DNA of 64,000 nt from Ruminococcus albus AD2013 (GCF_000526775.1 NZ_JAGS01000001.1:2108001-2172000); one strand, 5' to 3'. Positions 25,268-33,633 are shown, counted from the stretch's first letter. The notes: generated from the sequence alone by a model not told the origin. Program-made: numbers and translations.

Positions 25268-25307
25268 CGATATTACACCAGTTAATTTGGTGTGTCAACG
25301 GGATAAC
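25268..25307. repeat. Second copy of the ACACCA/TGGTGT palindromic unit
   Basis: CGATATTACACCAGTTAATT followed by TGGTGTGTCAACGGGATAAC differs from 22091-22130 at only a few positions. It contains the same small palindrome and the shared right end ACGGGATAAC. Confidence 0.75.
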
Positions 25308-25351
25308 AAAAAAAAGCCCACAGATACGCGCCTTACGTATCTGCGGACTTT
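25308..25351 (-). terminator. Terminator of the tRNA-Lys/tRNA-Leu transcript
   Basis: On the minus strand GTCCGCAGATACG pairs with CGTATCTGTGGGC and is followed by eight T's. Confidence 0.88.
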
Positions 25352-25355
25352 TCAG

Positions 25356-25437
25356 TGCGGGTGACAGGACTTGAACCTGCACACCATTCGGCATTAGAAC
25401 CTAAATCTAACGTGTCTGCCAATTTCACCACACCCGC
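25356..25437 (-). tRNA. tRNA-Leu (anticodon TAG)
   Basis: 82 bases with a long variable arm. The acceptor GCGGGTG pairs with CACCCGC, and the anticodon stem-loop is TTAGA-TTTAGGT-TCTAA (anticodon TAG). The T-arm contains GGTTCAAGTCC. Confidence 0.95.
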
Positions 25438-25477
25438 ATATAAAATACCGCCCTCGATAATAACCGAAGGCGATGAA

Positions 25478-25550
25478 TGAGCCATTGGAGATTCGAACTC
25501 CAGACCCTTTGATTAAAAGTCAAATGCTCTGCCAACTGAGCTAATGGCTC
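25478..25550 (-). tRNA. tRNA-Lys (anticodon TTT)
   Basis: 73 bases. The acceptor GAGCCAT pairs with ATGGCTC, and the anticodon loop is CTTTTAA with anticodon TTT. It lies 40 bases upstream of tRNA-Leu on the same strand and is probably co-transcribed with it. Confidence 0.95.
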
Positions 25551-25653
25551 ATTTGCTCTGAGATATCTCTCATAACAACTCATATATTATAGCAGATTTT
25601 TTTCAGTTTGTCAAGGGGTTTGATGATTTTTATAAAATTTTTTTCTGATAAGT

Positions 25654-26142
25654 TCAGGCAAGCCGACCCGTATCCAGCAATTCACAGACAACAGCGATGA
25701 TCATCAGCATACAAAACATTACACTGATCACTCCTCCTAACATCGCAATAAAGCGCATTCTTCTGATATGGCGAAGTTCTTCTTTGAGGATGGGGCTTTT
25801 ATCATTCAGGCTCAGGAAAACTACCTCTGTATCTTTCAGATCTTTATAGCGTTTTCCTCTGTGACTTGTGGTAGTAAGCAGAAACCTCTCATCACTGATG
25901 TGATCAGGCAAAGCGCATTCCACTGTGACTTCGAAGCGGTTATAGCGAAAACTGCCATTATACGCCTTGTACATATGAAAATCCGTCACCTTTGCAGGAA
26001 CGATGCAGCCCTCTCTTTTGAAACGTCTCACATCCTTTATAGCCTTTACAGCATGACTTATAGTGACCCATGCGAAAAGTGCAGATAGCGCAAATGGCAG
26101 TACTATCTCTTTTATTATCCCCATAAAGCCAAGTTCTCTCAT
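25654..26142 (-). CDS. Small membrane protein, DUF3592-like
   Basis: 162 residues with two membrane segments (~8-28 and ~130-152) around a soluble middle. The layout (helix, a beta-rich domain with VPAKVTDFHMY and FEVTVECALPD, then a helix) resembles DUF3592-type proteins of unknown function. Start with AAGGAG. Monocistronic, between leuB and the tRNAs. Confidence 0.6.
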   Translation of the reverse strand: MRELGFMGIIKEIVLPFALSALFAWVTISHAVKAIKDVRRFKREGCIVPAKVTDFHMYKAYNGSFRYNRFEVTVECALPDHISDERFLLTTTSHRGKRYKDLKDTEVVFLSLNDKSPILKEELRHIRRMRFIAMLGGVISVMFCMLMIIAVVCELLDTGRLA

Positions 26143-26164
26143 TATTATCTCCTTATATCCTTAT

Positions 26165-26195
26165 AAAAAGGGACTGCCAAAAACTGACAGCCCCC
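26165..26195 (-). terminator. Terminator of leuB
   Basis: On the minus strand GGGGCTGTCA pairs with TGGCAGTCCC and is followed by TTTTT. The stretch 26196-26362 between leuB and this hairpin holds no gene I can recognise. Confidence 0.75.
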
Positions 26196-26362
26196 ACCAA
26201 AATATCTATCTGATTTGTGCAATAACGGCAAACAAGCTGTTATACACTAATACCCTCTCGATTTATCAGCTCGGTTCTATCGCCATTTCTGACCCCGAGC
26301 CAAACAAATTTCTCCGTCCCCGCCGTGTATCGGACGAGGGAGATGCGCACCCGCGCGAGGGC

Positions 26363-27445
26363 TTATACTCTCTCTGCTACCAGAGTACCCATTTCCTTAC
26401 AGCCGACCTGCTTCATGCCCTCGGACATGATATCGCCTGTGCGGTAGCCCTCAGCAAGCACCTGCTTTACTGCATTGTCGATAGCGTCAGCTTCCTTATC
26501 CATATCGAAAGAGTATCTGAGCATCATGGAAGCTGAAAGTATGGTAGCCAGAGGATTAGCCTTATCCTGACCTGCGATATCGGGTGCAGAACCGTGGCTG
26601 GGTTCGTAGAGACCGAACTTTGTATCGTTCAGCGAAGCAGAAGCCAGCATACCCAGAGAACCGCTGACCATAGCAGCCTCATCCGAAAGGATATCACCGA
26701 ACATATTCTCGGTGAGTATAACATCGAACTGCTTGGGGTCACGTACCAGCTGCATAGCGCAGTTATCCACCAGCATATGCTCCAGCTCTACCTCAGGGTA
26801 ATCCTTGGCAACTTCGTTTACTATCTTTCTCCAGAGTCTTGAAGAATCCAGAACATTAGCCTTGTCAACGCTAGTTACCTTCTTGCGGCGCTTCATAGCG
26901 ATATCGAAGCCCTTTATAGCAATGCGTCTTATCTCATTCTCGTTGTAGGAAAGTGTGTCAACAGCAGTCTCAACGCCGTCAACTTCCTCGGTCTTTCTTG
27001 CGCCGAAGTAAAGTCCGCCTGTAAGCTCACGCATTATCATCATATCGAAACCGCCCTCGATGATATCGCTTCTCAGGGGGCAGGCGAATTTCAGCTCGTC
27101 ATACAGGTTAGCGGGACGCAGGTTAGCGAACAGTCCCAGTTCCTTACGTATCTTCAGCAGACCTGCCTCGGGGCGGAGGTTGGGAGCAAGCTTATACCAG
27201 GGAGAAGTGGAGGTATTACCGCCTATCGCACCCAGCAGAACAGCATCGGCAGCCTTAGCGGTAGCAACAGCCTCGTCTGTCAGCGGAACGCCGCAGGCAT
27301 CTATGGAACAGCCGCCCATAAGTATATCGGTATATTCAAAGCTGTGACCGAACTTGGCAGCAACAGCGTCAAGCACCTTTATAGCCTCAGTAACTATCTC
27401 GGGACCTATACCGTCGCCCTTGATAACAGTTATCTTCTTATCCAT
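26363..27445 (-). CDS. leuB: 3-isopropylmalate dehydrogenase
   Basis: 360 residues. It catalyses the NAD-dependent oxidative decarboxylation of 3-isopropylmalate in leucine biosynthesis (cytoplasm). Visible features are IKGDGIGPEIV at the N-terminus, the substrate-binding LRPANLYDELK, the catalytic region MIMRELTGGLYFG with its Arg and Tyr, and the metal-binding segment ENMFGDILSDEAAM (Asp pair). NAD specificity is suggested by the C-terminal EPSHGSAPDIAGQDKANP loop typical of IPMDH. No other leu genes are in the window; it has its own promoter and terminator. Confidence 0.95.
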   Translation of the reverse strand: MDKKITVIKGDGIGPEIVTEAIKVLDAVAAKFGHSFEYTDILMGGCSIDACGVPLTDEAVATAKAADAVLLGAIGGNTSTSPWYKLAPNLRPEAGLLKIRKELGLFANLRPANLYDELKFACPLRSDIIEGGFDMMIMRELTGGLYFGARKTEEVDGVETAVDTLSYNENEIRRIAIKGFDIAMKRRKKVTSVDKANVLDSSRLWRKIVNEVAKDYPEVELEHMLVDNCAMQLVRDPKQFDVILTENMFGDILSDEAAMVSGSLGMLASASLNDTKFGLYEPSHGSAPDIAGQDKANPLATILSASMMLRYSFDMDKEADAIDNAVKQVLAEGYRTGDIMSEGMKQVGCKEMGTLVAERV

Positions 27446-27489
27446 GTCAATTACTCCTTTAGCCTTTCGGCAGAATTATTAATGATTAT

Positions 27490-27518
27490 AGTATAACATC
27501 TGCGGACCTGCTTGTCAA
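27490..27518 (-). promoter_or_regulatory. Promoter of leuB
   Basis: Minus strand: TTGACA (27518-27513), a 17-base spacer and TATACT (27495-27490), squeezed between the SGNH gene and leuB. Confidence 0.75.
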
Positions 27519-27520
27519 TA

Positions 27521-28675
27521 TCACTCTTTCACCGACGATGATCCATCGGAGAATTTCGCTTTGAACTCAGCAAACTTTTTCTTCAGTGATACAGTGCTCT
27601 TGCTGAAATCACAGAATTCGTTATACTGCTGATCTTCTTCCTCAAGAGTCTTCTTTTTGAGCACATCAAATACCTTGTAGGTGTATTCGGCACATTCACG
27701 CCACTGTTTGTTCACTTCTTCGGAATGAGTGGTATCTATATCATAGTGATCTACCAGATATTTTCCAAGATAAACAGTGTTCTTCTCATTGCCGAAAACG
27801 TTCAGATGATCGCCGTTGTAGTAATCGGTATTTTCATCTATGCCGATATTTTCATCACGCTCGAAATTCACGTAATCGTAGCCCGCATCGTTTATAAGCT
27901 TTTTAAGCTCTTCATCAACTTCGGGGCTGAACTTATCCTTGTGAGGAGTGCGTATGAACAGCACATTCTTCAAGCCGAGTTCCTTGCAGTGCTCCATTGT
28001 GGCAGTGAGATTTTTTATGCCGTATTCGCCCAGTTTATGATGTCTTTTCTTTGTCTTCTTTATCGCCGAATCGGTAGTCGTCCTGGTGCCGAAGCTTTTC
28101 ATCATCGAAACATCGCCCCTGCTGTTGAGCCACAGCTGATACTGTCTGCTTGCAAGCAACACGGGGTGTTTCCAGTTATCGTGATATTTCAACAGACCCA
28201 CATAGTAATTGGGACGCTCATCCTCGGGAACTTCCTTTTTGATAAGCTCAAACCACTGCTTGTCCTTTTTGATATTGTCTATCCACTTGCGCTTTACGCC
28301 CTCTTTATAAGGGTGGTCGTTGTTATAGAAAAATCCGTTGACCTCAAACACAACTACCTGGGGCTTCTGCCTTGATAAAAATGTATCCAGCATCGAGTTA
28401 TACAAATGACCCGGTGCAGCCTCAAAAGCCAGATTGTAGCTGGTAAATCCGTACTTGTCATAGGCTATGGGCGGCGAGAAATCGGCATAAGCCTCACTGC
28501 ACCCTATCATAGCCACATCAAGTGAATTTTCAGGTTCGCGGTAGAAGTTGCGCACATGGGTCTCCGAGCTGATAGCCGTATACTGCATCACCCATGATAA
28601 TAGCACGAATAACAGCAGCATAACGATACCCAGCGCCGAAAGCTTCACCGCACGTTTCATCTTATTGCTTTTCAT
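27521..28675 (-). CDS. Membrane-anchored SGNH/DltD-like protein of the dlt-like operon
   Basis: 384 residues. One N-terminal membrane anchor (~11-31), then an extracytoplasmic SGNH-type domain. The nucleophile block reads MIGCSEAYADFSP (~57-69), the counterpart of GSSEL in DltD, and the catalytic Asp/His block is NGDHLNVFGN (~295-304). Proteins of this kind (DltD, AlgJ/AlgX, PatB) work with MBOAT partners to transfer acyl or aminoacyl groups to surface polymers. It is the last gene of the five-gene operon, 19 bases after the MBOAT gene. The acceptor is unknown. The C-terminal ~60 residues are charged and helical. Confidence 0.8.
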   Translation of the reverse strand: MKSNKMKRAVKLSALGIVMLLLFVLLSWVMQYTAISSETHVRNFYREPENSLDVAMIGCSEAYADFSPPIAYDKYGFTSYNLAFEAAPGHLYNSMLDTFLSRQKPQVVVFEVNGFFYNNDHPYKEGVKRKWIDNIKKDKQWFELIKKEVPEDERPNYYVGLLKYHDNWKHPVLLASRQYQLWLNSRGDVSMMKSFGTRTTTDSAIKKTKKRHHKLGEYGIKNLTATMEHCKELGLKNVLFIRTPHKDKFSPEVDEELKKLINDAGYDYVNFERDENIGIDENTDYYNGDHLNVFGNEKNTVYLGKYLVDHYDIDTTHSEEVNKQWRECAEYTYKVFDVLKKKTLEEEDQQYNEFCDFSKSTVSLKKKFAEFKAKFSDGSSSVKE

Positions 28676-28694
28676 TTGTCTCCTGCTCTCCTTA

Positions 28695-30296
28695 TCAGAA
28701 CTGCATATAATAGAAATCAGCGGGATTTGAACCCGGTCCGTACACGCCGAATATCACTACTGCATAGAACAGTAATATGAATATCAGCGACTGGAATACA
28801 AAACTCTTTTTGCATATCTGCTCACGCAGTGTGGTCTGTGAACGCTCCTGTTTCAGGGAAACTATCAGCAGCACGACCATTGCCGCGAGCACTGCGATAA
28901 TATCCGCTCTGCTCAGGGTCAGCGATGTCAGGAAATCCTTGTTCAGAATTTCAGCAGGGTGAAGGTCTGTCACCGACATATACATCATGTGCATCGCAGT
29001 TGAGAAATCAGGTGCGATATCGAAGTAGTAGCCCACCAGCACTATCAGGAATGTCCTGAACAGCTGAAATGCTATGAACAGCTTGTTTGTATTTTCGATA
29101 TGAAGTTTCTTTTTCCAGTTTTCAAAATTGCTTTCCAGCAGTGTCGATACCATTATGATACCGCCGTTCCACACGCCGAAAGCCACATATTTCCAGTTAG
29201 CGCCATGCCATATGCCCACCACAAGGAAGGTTATCAGCGAAGCTATGCTGACAGGCAGTACCTTTGATATCTTCATGCCGAACCTGGCTTTCAGAGCCTT
29301 GCCCATTTTCTGGAAAGGCTTTGACATTGCCACGGGATAGAAGAGATACTCCCTCAGCCATGCGCCGAGGGTGATATGCCAGCGGTGCCAGTACTCCGAG
29401 ATATCCTTTGAAAAATAGGGACGTTTGAAGTTCTCCGCCATATTTATGCCGAAAAGCTGTGCCACGCCGCGGGAGATATCTATACCGCCAGAGAAATCGG
29501 CATACAGCTGCAAAGCATACATCAGTGCTGTCAGCAGTACCGCTGTGCCCGAATAACTGTCGCAGTCATTGGGAACAGTCATCACCGTGTTAACAAGACG
29601 GTCAGCAATGACAAGCTTTTTGAAAAAGCCCCATGTTATCAGCAGAACGCCCTGCTTTATGTTTTGAAATCTTACGTCCTCGCCTGCATAAAGCTGATGT
29701 GCGAGGTCGCTGTAAAAGGCTATGGGTCCCTGCACTATCTGCGGGAAGAAGGACACGAACAGCAGGAATTTCAGATAATTCCGCTCTGCCTTGTATTTTT
29801 TACGGTAGATGTCGATGATATATCCCATCGACTGGAAGGTATAGAAGGATATACCTATGGGCAGCAGCAGTCCCAGCCTCGGGACACTTCCCCGCCCTGT
29901 CACGGAATTTATCGTATCCGCAAAGAAGTTGAAATATTTCAGGAATGCCAGCACACCGAAATTCAGCACCAGCACGGAAGCGCATATCCGCTTTTTCCCA
30001 ACCGTGACCTTATCCTTGTAGGCGCTCTTTTCTTCCTTGCTCCACTTGCCTTTCTGCGACTTTACATAAGCCTCTTTCTGCTCGATGTATTTTTCGAGCC
30101 AGAGTCCTCCGCCGTAGGTAGTAGCGGCGGTCATAAGTATAAACAGTACCAGTGACGGGTGTTCCCTGCACAGTATCCCGTAGAATCCCATGCTTGCCGC
30201 CAGAAGTACCCACCATCTCTTTGTCTTGGGTATTATCCTGTATATCAGCAGACAGACAGCCACATACAAGAGGTAATTGATCGAAGTATAGCTCAA
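28695..30296 (-). CDS. MBOAT-family acyltransferase (DltB/AlgI type)
   Basis: 533 residues, polytopic membrane protein. MBOAT signatures are clear: LPIGISFYTFQSMGYIIDIYR (first 20: LPIGISFYTFQSMGYIIDIY, ~146-165), the region EYWHRWHITLGAWLREY (~310-326) and the catalytic-His motif VGIWHGANWKY (~362-372). In DltB this family moves a carrier-bound aminoacyl group across or into the membrane for transfer outside. The best start is a TTG at 30296, seven bases after GGAGG that overlaps the end of the decarboxylase gene. The four-base gap implies translational coupling. Here the donor is presumably the operon's carrier protein. Confidence 0.9.
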   Translation of the reverse strand: MSYTSINYLLYVAVCLLIYRIIPKTKRWWVLLAASMGFYGILCREHPSLVLFILMTAATTYGGGLWLEKYIEQKEAYVKSQKGKWSKEEKSAYKDKVTVGKKRICASVLVLNFGVLAFLKYFNFFADTINSVTGRGSVPRLGLLLPIGISFYTFQSMGYIIDIYRKKYKAERNYLKFLLFVSFFPQIVQGPIAFYSDLAHQLYAGEDVRFQNIKQGVLLITWGFFKKLVIADRLVNTVMTVPNDCDSYSGTAVLLTALMYALQLYADFSGGIDISRGVAQLFGINMAENFKRPYFSKDISEYWHRWHITLGAWLREYLFYPVAMSKPFQKMGKALKARFGMKISKVLPVSIASLITFLVVGIWHGANWKYVAFGVWNGGIIMVSTLLESNFENWKKKLHIENTNKLFIAFQLFRTFLIVLVGYYFDIAPDFSTAMHMMYMSVTDLHPAEILNKDFLTSLTLSRADIIAVLAAMVVLLIVSLKQERSQTTLREQICKKSFVFQSLIFILLFYAVVIFGVYGPGSNPADFYYMQF

Positions 30297-30300
30297 GTTC

Positions 30301-31473
30301 TTACCTCCGATGCGGTGAATTCAAAGGATATGTCGCGATGTGACCGCGCTGTTCTGTCAGTCCGTCTTTTTCGCTGTAAAGAGCTGCTGCGGGCATATCT
30401 CTCGAAAGGAATGCCGCTATGCCCTCCGCAACGGAATAAGCACCGCACTTTGAAAATGCGATGATATCCCCTCTTTCAAGGGTCGGGAGAGTTGCTTTGC
30501 GCACAAGTATATCAGCGGTGGTGCAGAGGCTTCCGCACAGGCAGTAGTCGCTTTCCTCACCGTTTTTATCAAGCACCTCTATGGGCGGAACTTTCATTGC
30601 CATGTTCTGACCGTAGTAGTTCACATGGTTTATACCGCCGTCGCATATCACGTAATTTATATCATTTGTGGTCTTTATGTCCATTACTTTGGTCAGATAG
30701 CTTCCGCATTCAGCGGCGAAGAATCTGCCCATCTCAACAGTAAGAGGATACTTCTCCGCAAACGCCCTCACGGTCTCTGATGCTTCTTCAAGCAGCGCAA
30801 TATCGGTGCTTTCGGTAAAGTCCTTGTAATACTCCACCGCCAGCCCCGTGCCGTACTCAATATGCGAAGGCTTATAGCCATGCTCGTTTTCAAGCTCTGC
30901 GCAAAGTTCGTCCAGAAGCGCAAGCTCCTTTTCTATGGTCCTGACCTTTGTTTTCTGCGTGCCTGTAAAGTAATGCAGACCTATTATCTCAACGCCTGCA
31001 AACTGTTCTCTGCGATCGATAATGTCCAGCAGATCGGACTTATCCATACCGAACTGACTTCCGTGGGCAAGTCTGAGTATCAGCTTCACCCTGCCGCCGT
31101 TCTTTACCGCACACTCGTTAATAAGCTCTGCGTGCAGTCTGCTTTCGGCTGTAAATATAGCAACACCGTCAGCATAAGCGCGTGCGATATCTTCCTCGGT
31201 CTTGTTCACACCGGAGAATATTATCTTATCAAGGGGCGCACCCACATTCTCGCATATGCTCAGTTCTCCCGGAGAGCATACTTCGATATACGAAAACTCT
31301 TCCGGCAGTGCCGCCAGCAGAAAAGGGTTCGCCTTTATGGAATAGCAAAGCCCGACCCTGTCACCGAAGGCTTTTTTTACCGCCGCTGCACGTTTTGCAA
31401 AAACGTCTGTATCGAACACATAGCAGGGCGTGCCCAGGGTGAGAGCCGCCTTTTTGAATATCTCTTTCTTCAT
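30301..31473 (-). CDS. Fold-type III PLP decarboxylase, BtrK-like, in the dlt-like operon
   Basis: 390 residues, the usual length for diaminopimelate/ornithine-type decarboxylases. The PLP lysine is in YSIKANPF (~44-51), followed by SPGELSICENVG, HGSQFGMDKSDL (~135-146), LHYFTGTQKTK (~160-170), EYGTGLAVEYY, EMGRFFAAECGSY (~251-263) and the partner-active-site motif GSLCTTADIL (~325-334). The H-x-x-TGTQ form instead of the HIGSQ of LysA recalls BtrK, which decarboxylates a glutamyl group held on a carrier protein. The gene starts nine bases after the carrier-protein gene. The substrate is unknown; a fold-III amino-acid racemase is a less likely alternative. Confidence 0.85.
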   Translation of the reverse strand: MKKEIFKKAALTLGTPCYVFDTDVFAKRAAAVKKAFGDRVGLCYSIKANPFLLAALPEEFSYIEVCSPGELSICENVGAPLDKIIFSGVNKTEEDIARAYADGVAIFTAESRLHAELINECAVKNGGRVKLILRLAHGSQFGMDKSDLLDIIDRREQFAGVEIIGLHYFTGTQKTKVRTIEKELALLDELCAELENEHGYKPSHIEYGTGLAVEYYKDFTESTDIALLEEASETVRAFAEKYPLTVEMGRFFAAECGSYLTKVMDIKTTNDINYVICDGGINHVNYYGQNMAMKVPPIEVLDKNGEESDYCLCGSLCTTADILVRKATLPTLERGDIIAFSKCGAYSVAEGIAAFLSRDMPAAALYSEKDGLTEQRGHIATYPLNSPHRR

Positions 31474-31482
31474 GCCGCGGTA

Positions 31483-31716
31483 TCAGTCCTCGTCCTGAAG
31501 CTTTTCGATGAGAGCCATCATGCCCTCGATGCTGTTGAAGTTATCGGGCACAAGATTGCCCACCTCTATCTCGATATCGAACTCATCGTTCATGGCTGTT
31601 ACCATCGAAACTATATCGAATGAATCCAGCACACCATCGGTGATGAGCTGCTTTTCATTCTCAAAATCCACGTCGGGTCTTATTTCTTCCAGTAATTCTA
31701 AAAGCTGTTCTTTCAT
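31483..31716 (-). CDS. Acyl/peptidyl carrier protein (DltC-like)
   Basis: 77 residues, acidic and helical, with the phosphopantetheine-attachment motif GVLDSFDIVSMV (Ser ~36) and LIEKLQDED at the end. It would carry an activated amino acid as a thioester made by the upstream adenylation enzyme. Start ATG after AGGAGGAACAAACA. The 33-base gap from the ligase and nine-base gap to the decarboxylase place it between the enzyme that loads it and the enzyme thought to modify its cargo. Confidence 0.92.
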   Translation of the reverse strand: MKEQLLELLEEIRPDVDFENEKQLITDGVLDSFDIVSMVTAMNDEFDIEIEVGNLVPDNFNSIEGMMALIEKLQDED

Positions 31717-31749
31717 TGTTTGTTCCTCCTGAATTTTACCTGATTTTCC

Positions 31750-33255
31750 TTACTTCATCATATCCGCAAGAGTGCGCATATCCGTCTTGCCGTTTGCAAG
31801 ACGAGGGAGTTCTTCAAGCTGTATCAGCTTGCGGGGCACCATAAACCCGGGGAGTATGCCCCTGAAATGCACCGCTGCCTCCTTGACCGTTGCAGTACCT
31901 GTATAGAAAAGATATATCAATTCTTTTTCTTTAAGGTACATGGCACAGCATTCCCTGATGCTTTCCAGCCTTAGTGCGGCATTCTCTATCTCCGAAAGCT
32001 CCACCCTGTGACCAAGGTGCTTTATCTGTCTGTCCTTGCGTCCCTTGAACCAGAGGACTCCGCTTTCATCGAAAACTCCGTAATCACCTGTTTTATAGAT
32101 AAGCTCATTGTAAGCACCGTTCAGCGGGTGCTGAATGAACGAACTGTCTGTAAGTTCCTTGTTGTTGTAATAGCCCAGTGCGAGTATCGGTCCGCTGACG
32201 CATATCTCGCCCTGTTCACCTGTGCTGACAGGCTTGTTTTCATCGTCAAGCAGGAACACTCTGTAATTCCTGTAAGGTCTGCCGATGGGGAGAGTGTCAC
32301 CCTCCTCAACAACTCCATCGACCTCATGATAGGTACATGATGCCGTACACTCCGTAGGTCCGTACTGATTGACGAACTTGCATTCGGGCAGTTCCTTCTG
32401 CCATACTCTCAGGGCACTGCAGGGCATCACCGAGCCCGAGAAGCAAACCTTTTTCAGGTACTGAGGCTTCTCGCCCTCAAAGGCTTTCAGCTTCACCGCT
32501 ATGGTGAACACCGAAACGCTCCAGCCCACGGCAGTGATTTTCCTCTCGTTCATCACCCTGAAAAGCTCTGCGGGCATCATGAAGCACTGCTTGGGTATTA
32601 TGAACATAGATGCACCTGTGAATATAGGCACATAGATATCCCTTACCGCCGCGATATAATCAAGGGGCGACTGATTGCCCAGCACATCATTTTCGTCTAT
32701 CTTCATAACTTCGAGATAGGCGCTTATATAGCACATCAGGGACATCATCGAGGTTATAACGCCCTTAGGCTTGCCTGTTGAACCCGATGTGAATATCACA
32801 TAAAGGGGATCATCGGCACAGGCGTACCTCGCCCTTTCATCGAGGGCAGGCTGATCTATCTCGTGTGCCGCCAGTTCCTCGGCTGAGAGTATCTCGCCCT
32901 CAAAGCCCAGTTCACGTGCTGTCTTCATGCCTTCCTCGTCCGCGATGAGTATCTTCGGCTGAAGCACCGAGAGTATATCCATAAGTCTTGCCTTCGGCTG
33001 AGTGCTGTCCATAGGCGCGTAGAAGCATCCCGCATACGCTATCCCCAGGAATATCACGGGGGTATGCACACGTCTGCCCGACATCACTGCCACGGGACTT
33101 CTTGCGGGTATCTTTTCCGCAAGGGCGCTGCCTATACGCTTTGCACGTTCCTCAACCTCGGAAAAACCAAGGCTCTCATCACTGTCGGAGTAGGCTGTTT
33201 TTTTGTTGAATCTGTCCGCTGTTTTTTCCAGCAGACGAAGTACATTCAGTTCCAT
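31750..33255 (-). CDS. Stand-alone amino acid adenylation enzyme (DltA-like)
   Basis: 501 residues, the length of DltA. Adenylation-domain core motifs run in order: YVIFTSGSTGKPKG (A3, ~152-165), GWSVSVF (A4 position), NQYGPTECTAS (A5), YKTGDYG (A7), FKGRKDRQIKHLGHRVELSE (A8) and RLANGKTDM (A10, with the catalytic Lys). It would activate an amino acid with ATP and load it on the adjacent carrier protein. At A4 the usual Asp that grips an alpha-amino group is not apparent, as in DltA. The substrate cannot be read from the sequence. First gene of the operon, behind a consensus promoter. Confidence 0.9.
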   Translation of the reverse strand: MELNVLRLLEKTADRFNKKTAYSDSDESLGFSEVEERAKRIGSALAEKIPARSPVAVMSGRRVHTPVIFLGIAYAGCFYAPMDSTQPKARLMDILSVLQPKILIADEEGMKTARELGFEGEILSAEELAAHEIDQPALDERARYACADDPLYVIFTSGSTGKPKGVITSMMSLMCYISAYLEVMKIDENDVLGNQSPLDYIAAVRDIYVPIFTGASMFIIPKQCFMMPAELFRVMNERKITAVGWSVSVFTIAVKLKAFEGEKPQYLKKVCFSGSVMPCSALRVWQKELPECKFVNQYGPTECTASCTYHEVDGVVEEGDTLPIGRPYRNYRVFLLDDENKPVSTGEQGEICVSGPILALGYYNNKELTDSSFIQHPLNGAYNELIYKTGDYGVFDESGVLWFKGRKDRQIKHLGHRVELSEIENAALRLESIRECCAMYLKEKELIYLFYTGTATVKEAAVHFRGILPGFMVPRKLIQLEELPRLANGKTDMRTLADMMK

Positions 33256-33314
33256 TTTTGTTCTCTCCTGTTATTATATCTGTCGTGAAAATGTATAACA
33301 TTATCCACCCTATC

Positions 33315-33343
33315 ATTTTAACACTTACCGCCGTGAACGTCAA
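33315..33343 (-). promoter_or_regulatory. Promoter of the dlt-like operon
   Basis: Minus strand: TTGACG (33343-33338), a 17-base spacer and TAAAAT (33320-33315), about 60 bases upstream of the adenylation gene. Confidence 0.7.
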
Positions 33344-33377
33344 TATCCATTCTTCACAATTACGATATTATGCATTT

Positions 33378-33399
33378 CTCAATTGTTATCATAATTGAG
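33378..33399. repeat. Inverted repeat upstream of the dlt-like operon promoter
   Basis: CTCAATT-gttatcat-AATTGAG, 35 bases upstream of the -35 box. It could be an operator. On the plus strand TATTTTT follows, but no plus-strand gene ends here. Confidence 0.45.
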
Positions 33400-33451
33400 T
33401 ATTTTTGGACTTTCTGTTAACGCTTCTGCTTTTGCAAATGATTAAAAGTAC

Positions 33452-33485
33452 AAAAAAGAGGACAACCCGACCGATTGTCCTCTTG
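33452..33485 (-). terminator. Terminator of the feo operon
   Basis: On the minus strand AAGAGGACAA pairs with TTGTCCTCTT and is followed by T's, just past the small Cys-rich gene. Confidence 0.88.
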
Positions 33486-33491
33486 CCATTT

Positions 33492-33632
33492 CTAAATTTT
33501 TCCATGGCACTGCGAACAGTCTCCGCAGCACCCCGAGCAGCTGCACTTTCCGCGGTTTCTGAAACAGTGTACCGCAGCACCGGCGACTGCCGATATTATC
33601 AGCACCAGAAGCACTATATCAACGATACTCAT
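33492..33632 (-). CDS. FeoB-associated Cys-rich membrane peptide
   Basis: 46 residues: one membrane helix (MSIVDIVLLVLIISAVAGAA) and a tail with seven cysteines after the helix (CFRNRGKCSCSGCCGDCSQC). This is the FeoB_associated family, often found after feoB in Firmicutes and thought to assist ferrous iron transport, possibly by binding metal. Its ATG lies one base after the feoB stop codon and its ribosome site GGAGG is inside the feoB end, so translation is coupled. Confidence 0.92.
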   Translation of the reverse strand: MSIVDIVLLVLIISAVAGAAVHCFRNRGKCSCSGCCGDCSQCHGKI

Positions 33633-33633
33633 A

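Noticed and set aside
30301..31473. Simple lysA (diaminopimelate decarboxylase) for lysine synthesis
   Set aside because: It has TGTQ in place of HIGSQ and lies inside the ligase-carrier-MBOAT operon, not beside lysine genes; still listed as the main way the operon hypothesis could fail.
33389..33580. 63-codon open frame after feoB
   Set aside because: It overlaps the FeoB-associated Cys-rich gene in another frame and covers its terminator; the 46-residue frame has the family pattern and ribosome site.
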